From Rhodoferax sp. (GTDB taxonomy: Bacteria > Pseudomonadota > Gammaproteobacteria > Burkholderiales > Burkholderiaceae_C), in assembly GCA_018882485.1 (NCBI GenBank), contig VERU01000083.1, positions 1 through 8,589 on the forward strand: a stretch of 8,589 nucleotides of DNA, read 5' to 3'. The position numbers were made by a program, and so were the translations under genes. Positions within the stretch are counted from its first letter, which is position 1. Each line of letters opens with the position of its first letter. Shown here in pieces: positions 7,754 to 8,589 of the stretch. Under the pieces are notes generated by a model, which did not search any database, had not been told where the DNA came from, and saw only the letters and a program-made list of their open reading frames with translations.

Positions 7754-8469
7754 GGTAATTCCCCCGTGACGAAGTGATGGGCGGCGGGACACTGGCGGGC
7801 CAGCCGCTCGCGGTTGAAGAAATCCTCGGCCGGCAGGTCGGCCAGCAGCCGTCCCTGCTCCAGGTACAGCACCCGGGTGGCCAGACGCTTGACCTGCCCC
7901 AGGTTGTGGCTGGCAAACCCCAGCGTCACCGCGGGCGTGCGGGCGGCCCATTCAGCGATGTGCTGCTCCACCTCGCGCTTGGCGTGGCGGTCCAGGCTGG
8001 AGGTGGGCTCGTCCAGCAGCAGCACCTGCGGCGCCAGGGCCCAGGCGCGCGCCAGGGCCACCCGCTGCAACTGCCCGCCCGACAAGGCCCGGCCGCTGCG
8101 CAGGGCCAGATCCTGCAGCCCAAAGCGGGCCAGCGCAGCCCGGGCCGTCTCCCGGGCCCTGCGCCACGGCTGGCCAGCCAGCCACAGACCCAGCGTCAGG
8201 TTGGTCCACACACTCAGCCGCAGCAACTGCGGCCGCTGAAACAGCATGGCCAGGCGCAGCCCATCGGCCTGCATCCGGCGCCCCACGGTCGGCCGGACCA
8301 GCCCGTGCAACAGGCGCAGCAGACTGCTTTTGCCGCACCCGTTGCCGCCGATCAGCGCCACCCGCTCGCCAGCGGTGAGCTGCAGGTTCACGTCGCGCAA
8401 GGCCCACACCGCCGAGGCTCCGTCACCGTAACACAGCCCCGCCGCGTCCAGCCGGATCAGCCCGTTCAC
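7750..8469 (-). CDS. tupC: Tungstate-type ABC transporter ATP-binding protein
   Basis: The 239-residue product is a complete ABC ATPase: Walker A GGNGCGKSS (41-49), Q-loop Q78, signature LSGGQLQR (129-136), Walker B VLLLDEP (149-155), D-loop SLD (158-160) and the H-loop histidine H188. It should power import at the cytoplasmic face of the membrane. It is compact, with no C-terminal oxyanion-binding (TOBE) domain such as ModC carries, which fits a TupC-type ATPase better than ModC. The start is a GTG at 8469 that overlaps the permease stop (GTGA), with AGGGGG just upstream; the end overlaps tupA (ATGA). Substrate assignment rests on the neighbouring TupA-type binding protein. Confidence 0.9.
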   Translation of the reverse strand: MNGLIRLDAAGLCYGDGASAVWALRDVNLQLTAGERVALIGGNGCGKSSLLRLLHGLVRPTVGRRMQADGLRLAMLFQRPQLLRLSVWTNLTLGLWLAGQPWRRARETARAALARFGLQDLALRSGRALSGGQLQRVALARAWALAPQVLLLDEPTSSLDRHAKREVEQHIAEWAARTPAVTLGFASHNLGQVKRLATRVLYLEQGRLLADLPAEDFFNRERLARQCPAAHHFVTGELP

Positions 8470-8589
8470 AAAGCCCCCTGCGGCTCGATGGTGCGCCCGG
8501 CCGCCGCCGGCAGCCCGCGGCGCAAGCCGGCGACCGCCAGATGCAACGCCAGCACCACTGCCAGCAGAACGAGGCCCAGGCCGAGCGCC
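8466..8589 (-). CDS. tupB: Tungstate-type ABC transporter permease, C-terminal fragment
   Basis: The last 40 codons of a gene that enters from the right edge. The visible residues begin with a hydrophobic helix (ALGLGLVLLAVVLALHLAV) and end in a short Arg- and Ala-rich cytoplasmic-looking tail closing with EPQGAL and TGA. A C-terminal transmembrane helix is what an ABC permease would show here, and the 4-base overlap (GTGA) with the ATPase gene supports the call. The fragment alone carries no family-specific motif, so the name tupB depends on its neighbours. Confidence 0.72.
   Translation of the reverse strand, partial: ALGLGLVLLAVVLALHLAVAGLRRGLPAAAGRTIEPQGAL

Overview
This is a GC-rich window, apart from one AT-rich island, and every gene I can support is on the minus strand, so the biology reads from right to left. 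GC-rich coding bias, short spacings and the family resemblance of the proteins suggest a Betaproteobacterium of the Burkholderiales, possibly Comamonadaceae. That placement is an inference from style, not a marker-gene identification.

Right end (about 6917-8589): a tungstate-type ABC importer in the order permease (only the last 40 residues are inside the window), ATPase, periplasmic binding protein. The three genes overlap by 4 bases each (GTGA and ATGA junctions), so they form one coupled transcription and translation unit. I call them tupB, tupC and tupA.

Middle (about 3125-6797): three structural subunits of a molybdenum hydroxylase of the xanthine dehydrogenase / aerobic CO dehydrogenase family, in the order small [2Fe-2S] subunit (coxS), large molybdopterin subunit (coxL), medium FAD subunit (coxM). 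The S-L-M order and the active-site loop AYRGAGR in the large subunit are the marks of 'form II' CO-dehydrogenase-like enzymes. The cysteine that binds copper in genuine (form I) CO dehydrogenase is absent, so CO oxidation should not be assumed. The real substrate cannot be read from the sequence.

Left part (1-3055): accessory and maturation genes: a MoxR-type AAA+ ATPase (coxD), a von Willebrand factor A protein (coxE, start codon overlapping the coxD stop), a membrane-anchored SRPBCC protein (coxG), and the N-terminal 71 codons of an XdhC/CoxI-family protein that runs off the window. A hairpin followed by a short U-tract lies between coxM and coxD and could lower expression of the maturation genes relative to the enzyme subunits.

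Taken together, the importer can bring in the oxyanion (tungstate or molybdate), CoxD, CoxE and the XdhC-like protein can mature the metal site, CoxSLM is the enzyme, and CoxG may hold it at the membrane. No RNA genes, insertion sequences or CRISPR arrays were seen. No gene-free stretch exceeds about 120 bases.
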